From assembly GCA_019347785.1 (NCBI GenBank), contig JAHWKQ010000038.1, forward strand, positions 1 through 13,002: a DNA stretch of 13,002 nt, read 5' to 3'. Of this stretch, positions 1 through 7,412 are shown in pieces. The DNA comes from Actinomycetota bacterium (GTDB lineage: Bacteria; Actinomycetota; Nitriliruptoria; Euzebyales; Egibacteraceae). The notes beneath the pieces are model-generated. The model was not told the DNA's origin. It saw nothing but the letters and a program-made list of their open reading frames with translations, and ran no database searches. The position numbers and the translations under genes are program-made. The stretch's first letter is position 1; each line of letters opens with the position of its first letter.

Positions 1-482
1 TCCTCGCCGCGTTGGACGCCACCGTCGCCCTGCGGGTCGGGGACGGGGCGAGGCCCGTCGCGCTCACCGTCTTGGTGACGGGTCCGAAGCAGACCACGAT
101 CCGCCCCGGGTAGCTCATCACCGAGCTGCGCATGCCACGGGTGCGCGGACCGCAGCATTTCGCCAAGATCGGCCCGCGCAACGCGATGGTCATCTCGGTC
201 GCCTGCTGCGCGCTCGTGCTCGACCTCGACGCCCGGCGCGCGCGCTGCGGGCTGGGGTCCGTCGCGGCCGTCCCGCTGCGCCCGCGGGCGGCCGAGGACT
301 TCATATCCGGCGAGATCGACTGGGACGGTCCGCGGGCGTCACCGGACGCCGTGCGCCGGTTCGGCGAGCTCGCCGCGGAGGCGACCGACCCCATCACGGA
401 CCAGCGCGGCACCGCCCGGTACCGGCGGCACAGCGCCGGCGTCCTGGCCCGCCGCCTCCTGGAGAGGAGCCTGCGGTCGTGA
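1..482 (+). pseudogene. xdhB: Xanthine dehydrogenase FAD-binding subunit (medium subunit), 3' part, interrupted by an in-frame stop
   Basis: The N-terminal FAD-binding part lies outside the window. Reading the frame that starts at base 3 gives ALDATVALRVGDGARPVAL, then TGPKQTTIRPG, a TAG at 111-113, and then LITELRMP...FAKIGPRNAMVISV, ending YRRHSAGVLARRLL before the TGA at 480-482. This is the end of the FAD domain and the whole CO-dehydrogenase flavoprotein C-terminal domain of the family. Members normally read R-P-G-E-L-(I/V) here, so TAG replaces an expected GAG by one base change. The frame is the same before and after, so there is no frameshift. The protein should be cut before its C-terminal domain unless the stop is suppressed, is a sequencing error, or translation restarts (ATG at 132, no convincing ribosome site). 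The 3' part overlaps the next gene by GTGA, as in an intact operon. Family call is firm; whether the gene is truly dead is open. Confidence 0.8.
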
Positions 483-1024
483 GCGACGTCGACGGACCAG
501 CCGATCCGCCCTCCGGCCCGGCAGACGCCCTCGGCGCGCTCGGCGGGGAGTCCGAGAGCTACACGCTGACGGTGAACGGCCGCTCCGCGTCGGTCCCGGC
601 CGGCTGGCTCGGCGAGAGCCTGCTGTGGGTCCTTCGCGAGCGCCTGGGCCTGCCCGGGTCCAAGAACGCCTGTGAGGAGGGCGAGTGCGGCTCCTGCTCG
701 GTGTTCCTCGATGGCCTGCTCGTGTGCGCGTGCTGCGTGCTGGCCGCCGACGCCGTCGACGCCGGGATCGTCACCGTGGAGGGCCTGGCCGGCGAGGACG
801 AGCTGTCCGACGTCCAGCACAGCTTCGTCGACAGCGGCGCGGTGCAGTGCGGCTTCTGCACGCCGGGGCTGGTCATCGCCGTCCATGACCTGCTCGACCG
901 CAACCCCGACCCCACCGAGCTGGAGGTCCGCGAGGCGATCTCGGGCAACCTGTGCCGCTGCACCGGGTACGGGCGCATCCTGGAAGCGGTCAGGGTCGTG
1001 CGGCGGGAGCGGGCCGGTGCGTAG
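479..1024 (+). CDS. xdhC: Xanthine dehydrogenase 2Fe-2S subunit (small subunit)
   Basis: A 181-residue electron-transfer subunit that passes electrons from the molybdenum centre through two 2Fe-2S clusters to FAD. The plant-type ferredoxin domain covers about residues 28-100 with cysteines C65, C70, C73 (in CEEGECGSC) and C85. The C-terminal helical 2Fe-2S domain has C124 and C127 (QCGFCTPG) and C159 and C161 (NLCRCTGY). All eight ligands are present. The GTG start overlaps the TGA of the FAD subunit by four bases (GTGA), and an AGGAG at 465-469 lies nine bases upstream, which fixes the start. About 27 low-complexity residues (rich in P, G, A, D) precede the domain. The symbol follows the E. 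coli XdhABC naming, where XdhC is the iron-sulfur subunit; it is not the unrelated XdhC maturation factor. The same fold serves other molybdenum hydroxylases, and the substrate is inferred from the purine neighbours. Confidence 0.95.
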   Translation: MSDVDGPADPPSGPADALGALGGESESYTLTVNGRSASVPAGWLGESLLWVLRERLGLPGSKNACEEGECGSCSVFLDGLLVCACCVLAADAVDAGIVTVEGLAGEDELSDVQHSFVDSGAVQCGFCTPGLVIAVHDLLDRNPDPTELEVREAISGNLCRCTGYGRILEAVRVVRRERAGA

Positions 1025-3353
1025 CTCGACGGGGACCGGGACGGTCCCGCGCGAGCGCGGCCGGGTCACCGGCGGCGTCGGCGACAGCGCCCGCCGGCCC
1101 GACGGCGCGCCGAAGGTCGACGGCAGCTTCGCATTCTCCTCGGACCTGTGGGCCGACGACATGCTGTGGGGACGCACGCTGCGCAGCCCCCACCCGTCGG
1201 CCCGGATCCGGTCGGTCGACGTGGAGCGTGCCCGTCGCATCGACGGCGTGGTCGCGGTCGTGACGGCCGACGACGTGCCGGGCAGCCCCTGCTTCGGCCT
1301 CGAGCACCGCGACCAGCCGGTGTTCGCCCACGACGTCGTGCGCTTCCACGGCGAGCCGGTTGCGGCCGTGGCGGCCGTCCATCCTGAGATCGCCGCGCGC
1401 GCGTGCGAGGCCATCGAGGTCGACTACGCCGAGCTGGACCCGCTGTTGGACCCCGAGGCGGCGATCGACGCCGATCCCATCCACCCCGACGGCAACGTCG
1501 TGCGCCACCTGCGGATCCGCCACGGGGACGTCGACGCCGGCGGCGACGTCACCGTCGAGGGCACCTACGAGCTGGGCATGCAGGATCAGGCGTTCATGGG
1601 CCCGGAGTCGGGCTTGGCCATCCCCGACGACGCCGGGGGCGTCGACCTTTACATCTCCACCCAGTGGCTGCACGTCGACCGGGACCAGGTCGCCGCCTGT
1701 CTCGGGCTGCCGACCGAGCAGGTCCGCCTCACGCTTTCCGGTGTGGGCGGCGCCTTCGGCGCCAGGGAAGACGTGAGCCTGCAGGTGCACGTGTGCCTGC
1801 TGGCGCTGAGGACCGGCCGGCCGGTGAAGATGCTGTACTCCCGCGAGGAGTCGTTCCTGGGCCATGTGCACCGTCATCCGGGGCGCCTGTGGTACCGCCA
1901 CCACGCCACCGCGGACGGCGACCTCGTCAAGGTGGAGGCGCGCATCGTGCTGGACGGCGGCGCATACGCGTCGTCGTCGTCGGCGGTGATCGCCAACGCC
2001 TCCTGCTTCGCCGCCGGGCCCTACCGGATGCCCAACGCGACGGTCGACGGCTACGTCGTGCGGACGAACAACCCACCGTGCGGCGCGATGCGCGGCTTCG
2101 GGGCCGTGCAGGCGTGCTTCGGCTACGAGGCCCAGATGGACAAGCTGGCCGCCGCTCTGGGCGTCGACCCCGTCGAGCTGCGGCTGCGCAACGCGCTGGC
2201 GCCCGGCGACTCGCTGATCACCGGTCAGGTCATCCGCGGGACGGCCCCGGTCCGCGAGGTCATCGAAGCCGCCCGCGCCCATCCGTTGCCGCCGGACCCC
2301 GACGGGCGGCCCGAGGTCCTGCTGCCGGGCGGGACGGGGCTGACCGCCAGCCGCGGGGACGTGCGGCGCGGCGTCGGCTTCGCGGTGGGGTTCAAGAACG
2401 TCGCGTACTCGGAGGGCTTCGACGACTACGCGACCGCGTCGGTCCGGCTGGAGGAGGGTGTCGACGGCGAGCCTGTCGCGACCGTGCACTCCGCCGCCGC
2501 GGAAGTCGGCCAGGGCCTCGTGACGCTGGCGCAGCAGGTCGTGCGGACCGAGCTGGGCGTGGAGCGGGTGATCCTTCGCCCCGCCGACACGAGCATCGGC
2601 TCGGCCGGGTCGTCCAGCGCCTCCCGGCAGGCGTGGATGACCGGCGGCGCGGTCCAGGCGGCGTGCAACGCGGTGAAGGAGACGCTCCTGCGGCGGGTCG
2701 CCGGAGCGCACGGCGTCGACGTCGAGGGGGCCCGGCGCCAGCTGCTCGTCGTCCGGGACGGATGGGTGACCCATGTCGAGGGCGACCTGCGGCTGTCCCT
2801 GGTGGAGGCGCTGGACGGCCGGCCCGTCGAGCAGGTCAGCGTCTACCGCCACGCACCGACGACACCGCTGGACCCCGACGGGCAGGGCGACGCGCACGTC
2901 GCCTTCGTCTTCGCCGCGCACCGCGCCGTCGTCGACGTCGACCAGGAGCTGGGGCTGATCCGGGTCCTGCAGGTCGCGACGGGCCAGGACGTCGGCAGGG
3001 CCCTGAACCCCGTCCAGGTCACCGGGCAGATCGAGGGCGGCATCGCCCAGGGCGTCGGCCTTGCGGTGATGGAGGAGGTCGTGATGGACGACGGCCGGGT
3101 GCGCAACGCCTCGTTCGTCGACTACCTGATCCCCACGGCGCTGGACATGCCCGAGGTCGCCGCGACCCTCGTCGAGCAGCCCGAGCCGGGCGCGCCCTTC
3201 GGCGCCAAGGGGGTCGGGGAGCCACCGACGATCTCGTCCACCGCCGCGGTCGTCGCCGCCGTCCGCGACGCGACCGGCCTGGAGCTGAGGCGGGTGCCCA
3301 TCCGTCCCGAGCACATCGCGCTCGCGGCCGGTTCCGGCGCCGACGGTACGTGA
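1017..3353 (+). CDS. xdhA: Xanthine dehydrogenase molybdopterin-binding catalytic subunit (large subunit)
   Basis: This 778-residue catalytic subunit hydroxylates hypoxanthine and xanthine to urate at a molybdopterin centre in the cytoplasm. The aldehyde oxidase/xanthine dehydrogenase a/b hammerhead domain is at about 25-130, followed by the two molybdopterin-binding domains. Visible motifs are GGAFGARED from residue 244, AMRGFG with R359, the VGQGLVTLAQQV stretch, GSAGSSSASRQAWM, and GAKGVGEPP with the expected catalytic glutamate at E735. The GTG at 1017 is chosen because it has GGGAG at 1005-1009 seven bases upstream and overlaps the end of the 2Fe-2S gene by eight bases. The open frame runs further upstream only as a shadow of that gene. 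It overlaps allantoinase by GTGA. A related oxidase of other heterocycles or aldehydes would look similar; linkage to uricase and allantoin genes makes xanthine the likely substrate. Its function requires the FAD subunit that carries a stop codon upstream. Confidence 0.93.
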   Translation: MRSSTGTGTVPRERGRVTGGVGDSARRPDGAPKVDGSFAFSSDLWADDMLWGRTLRSPHPSARIRSVDVERARRIDGVVAVVTADDVPGSPCFGLEHRDQPVFAHDVVRFHGEPVAAVAAVHPEIAARACEAIEVDYAELDPLLDPEAAIDADPIHPDGNVVRHLRIRHGDVDAGGDVTVEGTYELGMQDQAFMGPESGLAIPDDAGGVDLYISTQWLHVDRDQVAACLGLPTEQVRLTLSGVGGAFGAREDVSLQVHVCLLALRTGRPVKMLYSREESFLGHVHRHPGRLWYRHHATADGDLVKVEARIVLDGGAYASSSSAVIANASCFAAGPYRMPNATVDGYVVRTNNPPCGAMRGFGAVQACFGYEAQMDKLAAALGVDPVELRLRNALAPGDSLITGQVIRGTAPVREVIEAARAHPLPPDPDGRPEVLLPGGTGLTASRGDVRRGVGFAVGFKNVAYSEGFDDYATASVRLEEGVDGEPVATVHSAAAEVGQGLVTLAQQVVRTELGVERVILRPADTSIGSAGSSSASRQAWMTGGAVQAACNAVKETLLRRVAGAHGVDVEGARRQLLVVRDGWVTHVEGDLRLSLVEALDGRPVEQVSVYRHAPTTPLDPDGQGDAHVAFVFAAHRAVVDVDQELGLIRVLQVATGQDVGRALNPVQVTGQIEGGIAQGVGLAVMEEVVMDDGRVRNASFVDYLIPTALDMPEVAATLVEQPEPGAPFGAKGVGEPPTISSTAAVVAAVRDATGLELRRVPIRPEHIALAAGSGADGT

Positions 3354-4666
3354 GCCCCGCCCGGTTCACGGTCCGCGGGCGGCGCGTCGTGACGCCCGAG
3401 GGGTTGGGGCCGGCCAGCGTGCGGGTCGCCGGCGGCCGGATCAGCGGCGTGGACGACCCCGCGGGCGGGGCCGGAGGACCCGTCGTCGACGTGGGAGACG
3501 CGGTGGTCAGCCCCGGACTCGTCGACACCCACGTGCACTGCGACGAGCCCGGGCGCACCCACTGGGAGGGGTTCGCCAGCGCCACCCGGGCCGCGGCCGC
3601 AGGGGGTGTGACGACCATCGTGGACATGCCGCTGAACAGCCTGCCGCCCACCACCACGCCGGAAGCGCTGGCGCACAAGCGGCGCAGCGCCAGGGGCCGC
3701 TGCTTCGTCGACGTGGGCTTCTGGGGCGGTGTGGTGCCGGGCAACACGCCGCAGCTCGCGGGCCTGCACGACGCCGGCGTCCTGGGCTTCAAGGCCTTCC
3801 TGAGCGACCCGGGCGTCGACGAGTTCCCGCCGGTGGACCTCGGCGGCCTGCGCGAGGCGCTGACCGAGCTGGCCCGGCTGGGAGCCCTGGCCCTGGTGCA
3901 CGCCGAGCTGCCCGGCCCGCTGGCGGCGGCGCCCGCCCCCCATGGCCCGGCCCACCGCGGCTGGCTGGACTCGCGGCCGCCGGCCGCCGAGGACCGGGCC
4001 GTGCGGCTGCTCGCGGACCTCAGCGCCGAGCTCGGGGCCCGCGTGCACGTGGTGCACGTGTCGTCCGCGGGCGCGGCGGAGCCGCTGCGGCACGCCCGCT
4101 CGCACGGCCTGCCCGTCACCGCCGAGACGTGCCCGCACTACCTGGCGCTGGCCGCCGAGGACGTCCCCGACGGCGCGACGCAGTTCAAGTGCGCCCCGCC
4201 CATCCGGGAGGCCGCCAACCGGGAGCGTCTGTGGGCCGCGCTGGCCGACGGCGCGATCGGCCTCGTCGTGTCCGATCACTCCCCGTGTCCGCCGCGGCTC
4301 AAGGAGCCCGACTTCGGGCTGGCGTGGGGCGGGATCTCCTCCCTCCAGCTCGGCCTGCCGGTGGTGTGGACCGCCGCGCGCGAGCGCGGCTTCACGCCCG
4401 CGGACGTGTGCGAGTGGATGTCCGCCGCGCCGGCCCGGCTGGCCGGGCTGCCGGCCAAGGGGGCGATCGCGCAGGGCCGCGACGCCGACCTGGTCGTGTG
4501 GGACCCGGACGCCACCTTCACCGTCGACCCCACCAAGCTGCACCACCGCCACCCGCTGACCCCCTACGCCGGGATGTCGCTGCACGGCGTGGTGGAGCGC
4601 ACCTGGCTGCGCGGTCGCCCGGTGGGTCCCCGGCCGGCGGGCCGCCTGCTGGAGCGCGCGGCGTGA
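3350..4666 (+). CDS. allB: Allantoinase
   Basis: A 438-residue cyclic amidohydrolase that opens the hydantoin ring of allantoin to give allantoate. It has the binuclear-metal TIM-barrel signature: H61 and H63 in VDTHVHCDEPGRTHWEGF, the lysine expected to be carbamylated at K148 in GFKAFLSDPG, H184 in HAEL, H236 in VHVVHVSSAGA, and D309 in SDHSPCPP. CPHYL, close after the HVSS motif, is also typical of allantoinases. Length matches bacterial AllB (about 450). The GTG at 3350 overlaps the stop of the molybdenum subunit by four bases and leaves a normal start to the N-terminal beta-sandwich (FTVRGRRVVTPEG). No Shine-Dalgarno motif is obvious, so translation probably depends on coupling to the gene before it. 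Dihydropyrimidinase and hydantoinase are the main alternatives; the HWEGF motif and the neighbours favour allantoinase. Confidence 0.95.
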   Translation: MSPARFTVRGRRVVTPEGLGPASVRVAGGRISGVDDPAGGAGGPVVDVGDAVVSPGLVDTHVHCDEPGRTHWEGFASATRAAAAGGVTTIVDMPLNSLPPTTTPEALAHKRRSARGRCFVDVGFWGGVVPGNTPQLAGLHDAGVLGFKAFLSDPGVDEFPPVDLGGLREALTELARLGALALVHAELPGPLAAAPAPHGPAHRGWLDSRPPAAEDRAVRLLADLSAELGARVHVVHVSSAGAAEPLRHARSHGLPVTAETCPHYLALAAEDVPDGATQFKCAPPIREAANRERLWAALADGAIGLVVSDHSPCPPRLKEPDFGLAWGGISSLQLGLPVVWTAARERGFTPADVCEWMSAAPARLAGLPAKGAIAQGRDADLVVWDPDATFTVDPTKLHHRHPLTPYAGMSLHGVVERTWLRGRPVGPRPAGRLLERAA

Positions 4667-6132
4667 CCGGCGTGTGGGACGGGCGGCTCGTGGACCTGGC
4701 CGCCAGGGCGCTGGGCGGGTCGGTCGTGGCGGCCAGCGACGAGTTCTTCGCTCCCAAGGAGAGCCTGCTGGACCCGGCGCCCCCCGTCCGCCGGCCGGGC
4801 GAGTACACCTGGCGCGGCCAGTGGATGGACGGCTGGGAGACCCGCCGGCGCCGGGACTCCGGCCATGACTGGTGCATCGTGCGGCTCGGCGCGCCCGGGA
4901 TCGTCCGCGGCGTCGTCGTCGACACGACGCACTTCAGCGGCAACCACCCGCAGGCGTGCTCGCTGGACGGCTGCGCGCTCGAGGGCCATCCGGCGCCCGA
5001 GGATCTGGCCGACCCGTCCGTGGAGTGGGTAACGCTGCTGGCACGCTCGTCGCTGCGCGGCGACGCGCGCAACCGCTTTCCCGTGGATGCGCACGTGCGG
5101 GTCACCCACCTGCGCCTGGGGATCCATCCCGACGGCGGCGTGGCCCGGCTGCGCGTCCCCGGCGAGGTCGTGCCCGACCCCCACGCGGCCGCCGGGATGC
5201 CCCTGGACCTGGCCGCCGTCGCCAACGGCGCCGTCGTGACCGACTGCAGCGACAGCACCTTCGCCTCCCACCACCACCTGACCATGCCGGGGCCCCCGGG
5301 GTCCATGGGCGACGGCTGGGAGACCCGCCGGCGCCGCGACTCCGGCCACGACTGGGCGGTCGTCCGCCTCATGGCGGCGGGCCGGGTACGGCGCGTTGAG
5401 GTCGACACGACGCACTACCGGGGCAACGCGCCCACCGGCTGCTCTCTGGACGCCTGCGCCTCCGACGACGACGCGCCGGCGGACTGGTGGCCGCTGCTGG
5501 GCGAGACCCGGCTGCAGCCCGACACGCGCCACCTGTTCACCGTCGACGACGCCCCGCCGGCGACCCGGGTGCGCCTGAACATCTTTCCGGACGGCGGCGT
5601 GGCCCGGCTGCGCCTGTACGGGGCGCTGGACGACGAAGGCGCCGTCGAGGTCGGGCTGCGCTGGCTCGACGCCCTGCCCCGCGGGCAGGCCGAGTCGCGG
5701 CTGCTGGGGTGCTGCGCGTCGCGCCGGTGGGCCGCCGGCGTGGCCGGGCGCCGGCCCTTCCACGACATCGCCCGCCTGGAGCAGGCCGCCGACGCCGTGT
5801 GGTCGGACCTGGGCCCGGAGGACTGGCTGGAGGCGTTCGCCGCGCACCCGCGCATCGGCGAGCGCGGCTCGGACGGCTGGTCCTCCTCCGAGCAGGCCGG
5901 CGCCCGCGACGCCGACGAGGCGACCCTCGCCGCGCTCGCCGAGGCGAACCGCGCCTACGAGCGGCGCTTCGGTCACGTCTTCCTGGTGTGCGCCACGGGC
6001 AGGGGGGCCGGCGGGATGCTCGACGAGCTGCGCCGGCGGCTGGGCAACGACCCGCCGACGGAGCTGCGGGTGGCGGCCGAGGAGCAACGCAGGATCACCC
6101 GGCTGCGGCTCGGCAGGCTGCTGCGGCCCTGA
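4663..6132 (+). CDS. alc: Fused allantoicase / OHCU decarboxylase
   Basis: One 489-residue protein with two activities. Residues about 1-325 are allantoicase (allantoate to ureidoglycolate and urea), built of two homologous domains; each contains DGWETRRRRDSGHDW (from residue 56 and from 217) followed by a VDTTHxxGN stretch. The N-terminal LGGSVVAASDEFFAPKESLL is also characteristic. Residues about 330-489 form a complete 2-oxo-4-hydroxy-4-carboxy-5-ureidoimidazoline decarboxylase: HPRIGE with the proposed catalytic H395, SSSEQAG with E410, and FGHVFLVCATGRG from F436. This half makes (S)-allantoin from the UraH product. No stop or frameshift separates the halves, and the linker is only a few residues. 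The GTG start overlaps the allantoinase stop (GTGA) with GGAG at 4651-4654 eight bases upstream. The two reactions are separated in the pathway by allantoinase. The symbol covers the first half; the second half corresponds to uraD. Confidence 0.93.
   Translation: MTGVWDGRLVDLAARALGGSVVAASDEFFAPKESLLDPAPPVRRPGEYTWRGQWMDGWETRRRRDSGHDWCIVRLGAPGIVRGVVVDTTHFSGNHPQACSLDGCALEGHPAPEDLADPSVEWVTLLARSSLRGDARNRFPVDAHVRVTHLRLGIHPDGGVARLRVPGEVVPDPHAAAGMPLDLAAVANGAVVTDCSDSTFASHHHLTMPGPPGSMGDGWETRRRRDSGHDWAVVRLMAAGRVRRVEVDTTHYRGNAPTGCSLDACASDDDAPADWWPLLGETRLQPDTRHLFTVDDAPPATRVRLNIFPDGGVARLRLYGALDDEGAVEVGLRWLDALPRGQAESRLLGCCASRRWAAGVAGRRPFHDIARLEQAADAVWSDLGPEDWLEAFAAHPRIGERGSDGWSSSEQAGARDADEATLAALAEANRAYERRFGHVFLVCATGRGAGGMLDELRRRLGNDPPTELRVAAEEQRRITRLRLGRLLRP
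4828..5613 (+). repeat. Internal direct repeats encoding the two allantoicase domains
   Basis: Three blocks recur nearly unchanged in the two domains. Bases 4828-4872 and 5311-5355 match at 43 of 45 positions, and both differences are synonymous (cgg/cgc, cat/cac). A GTCGACACGACGCAC block occurs at 4918 and 5401, with the same 483-base offset. GACGGCGGCGTGGCCCGGCT and the four bases after it occur identically at 5131-5154 and 5590-5613. The sequence between these blocks is diverged. This fits the known two-domain architecture of allantoicase. Strong codon bias may account for some of the DNA identity. Confidence 0.8.
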
Positions 6133-6138
6133 CTCGCC

Positions 6139-6145
6139 GGAGGAA
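6139..6145 (+). promoter_or_regulatory. Ribosome binding site of uraH
   Basis: GGAGGAA lies eight bases before the ATG at 6154. It is the strongest ribosome site in the operon and serves one of the two junctions where genes do not overlap (21 bases between the alc stop and this start), so uraH is translated independently of its upstream neighbour. Confidence 0.75.
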
Positions 6146-6153
6146 GAGCGGAC

Positions 6154-6495
6154 ATGAGCGGGATCAGCACCCACGTCCTGGACACCGCGGCGGGGTCGCC
6201 GGCCGCCGGCGTCCCCGTGCGGCTGGAGACCCGCGGGCCCGACGGCGCGTGGGTCCTGCTCGGCGACGGCGAGACGGACACCGACGGCCGGCTGTCGGGC
6301 CTGTCGGCCGGCGACGAGGTGCGGGCGGGCGCCTACCGGCTGACGTTCGACACCGCCGCGTACTTCCGCGCCCGGGAAGTCGCCGGCTTCTACCCGCGGG
6401 TCGCCGTCGAGTTCGTCGTCGAGCGGGTGGGTACGCGCCACCACGTGCCGCTGCTGCTGAGCCCGTTCGGCTACAGCACCTACCGCGGGAGCTAG
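6154..6495 (+). CDS. uraH: 5-hydroxyisourate hydrolase (transthyretin-like)
   Basis: A 113-residue transthyretin-family hydrolase that converts the uricase product 5-hydroxyisourate to OHCU. The family signature is complete: H7 in ISTHVLD, R46 in DTDGRLSG, H97 in HHVPLLLSPFGYSTYRGS, and the C-terminal tetrapeptide YRGS, which separates true hydrolases from transthyretin. Length is normal for the family, with no signal peptide, so it is cytoplasmic. It sits between the OHCU decarboxylase domain and urate oxidase, the enzymes acting after and before it. It ends in TAG two bases before the uricase ATG. Confidence 0.97.
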   Translation: MSGISTHVLDTAAGSPAAGVPVRLETRGPDGAWVLLGDGETDTDGRLSGLSAGDEVRAGAYRLTFDTAAYFRAREVAGFYPRVAVEFVVERVGTRHHVPLLLSPFGYSTYRGS

Positions 6496-6497
6496 CG

Positions 6498-7352
6498 ATG
6501 GGGATGGGCGCGAACAGCTACGGCAAGGACGGCATCCGCCTGGTCACGGTCGCCCGTCTGCCCGACCGCCACGAGGTGCGCGAGCTGACGGTCGACGTCC
6601 GCCTCGAGGGCGACTTCGCGCGCGTGTACACCGCCGGTGACAACTCGCCGGTGCTGCCGACCGACACGATGCGCACGACGGTGTACGCGCTGGCGCACGA
6701 CCACCCGCTCGGCGACATCGAGCGCTTCGGCGCCACCCTCGCCGAGCGCTTCCTGACGGCCGCCCCGGCCGCATCCCTCGCGCGGATCCGGCTGGTCGAG
6801 CACCCCTGGGTCCGCGTGGAGGCCGGCGGCCGGGGCCACCCCCACGCGTTCAGCCGCTCGTCGGGCGAGCGTTGGACGGCGACCGTCGCCGCCACCCGGT
6901 CGGGGCTCCGCGTCGGGGCGGGCCTGGAGGGTCTGGTGCTGCTCAAGACCACCGGCTCGGGGTTCGCCGGATTCCTCAAGGACCGCTACACGGTGCTGGA
7001 GGAGACCGACGACCGGCTGCTGGCCACGGAGGTGTCGGCCACCTGGCGCTACGCGTCGGCGGAGGCCGACTTTCCCGCCTGCCGGCGCAAGGCGCGGCGG
7101 GCGCTCGTCGAGGCGTTCGCCGACCACGACAGCCGCTCCCTGCAGCACACGCTGTGGGCGATGGGTCAGGCGGTGCTGCGCGACTGCGGGCAGGTGGAGC
7201 GGGTGTCGCTGTCGCTGCCGAACCGCCACCATTTCCCGGTGGACCTGTCCCCGTTCGGCCAGACCAACGATGACGAGGTGTTCGTCGCCGTCGACCGCCC
7301 CTACGGCGTCATCGAGGGGGCCGTCGAGCGCCCGGCCGGCACCGGAGCCTGA
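6498..7352 (+). CDS. uox: Urate oxidase (uricase, cofactor-free)
   Basis: This 284-residue enzyme oxidises urate to 5-hydroxyisourate with O2 and releases H2O2. It is the classical two-T-fold uricase. K10 (NSYGKDGIRLV) and T57 (VLPTDTMRTTVYALA) are the expected catalytic Lys and Thr, and N242 with H244 in LPNRHHFPVDL supplies the conserved active-site Asn and His. YTAGDNSPVLPTDT and IERFGATLAERFL are family hallmarks. The ATG at 6498 is preferred because GGGAG at 6487-6491 lies six bases upstream; a second ATG at 6504 would also keep all motifs. It is the last gene of the purine operon. The N-terminal extension of the open frame further upstream is a shadow of uraH and alc. There is no C-terminal peroxisome-like signal, as expected in bacteria. 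Confidence 0.97.
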   Translation: MGMGANSYGKDGIRLVTVARLPDRHEVRELTVDVRLEGDFARVYTAGDNSPVLPTDTMRTTVYALAHDHPLGDIERFGATLAERFLTAAPAASLARIRLVEHPWVRVEAGGRGHPHAFSRSSGERWTATVAATRSGLRVGAGLEGLVLLKTTGSGFAGFLKDRYTVLEETDDRLLATEVSATWRYASAEADFPACRRKARRALVEAFADHDSRSLQHTLWAMGQAVLRDCGQVERVSLSLPNRHHFPVDLSPFGQTNDDEVFVAVDRPYGVIEGAVERPAGTGA

Positions 7353-7370
7353 GGCGGGGTCCACCCGCTG

Positions 7371-7412
7371 GTCATCATGACAGCATGTTGTGTGATGATA
7401 TGATGCTAGCAT
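7371..7412 (+). promoter_or_regulatory. Leaderless promoter and candidate operator of vapBC
   Basis: This is an AT-rich island in a very GC-rich window. TATGAT at 7399-7404 is a good actinobacterial -10 box and ends six bases before the ATG at 7411, so transcription should start at or next to that ATG. No Shine-Dalgarno sequence precedes the ATG, which agrees with a leaderless mRNA. No clear -35 is visible. A perfect palindrome ATGCTAGCAT (7403-7412) overlaps the -10 end and the start codon, and a second, GTCATCATGAC (7371-7381), lies upstream. AGCAT at 7382-7386 also pairs with ATGCT at 7403-7407. These are plausible binding sites for the antitoxin or toxin-antitoxin complex. A short GC stem (7354-7358 with 7364-7368) follows the uricase stop but has no U-tract. 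Confidence 0.55.

Noticed and set aside
111..113. TAG read as a sense codon (stop recoding)
   Set aside because: TAG ends the 2Fe-2S subunit, uraH and add at the expected places in this window.
1403..3349. Upstream extension of the allantoinase frame
   Set aside because: Reads as Arg-rich shadow of the molybdenum subunit; the GTG at 3350 gives a normal allantoinase N-terminus and a 4-base overlap.
990..6444. Long minus-strand open frames (990-3314, 3122-4585, 4564-6444) opposite the purine operon
   Set aside because: Their translations are Arg/Gly/Ala/Pro-rich without motifs and lie opposite well-supported enzymes; such frames stay open because of high GC at third positions.
7354..7368. Short GC stem after the uricase stop as a terminator
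   Set aside because: Only five base pairs and no T-run; mentioned under the vapBC promoter but not called.
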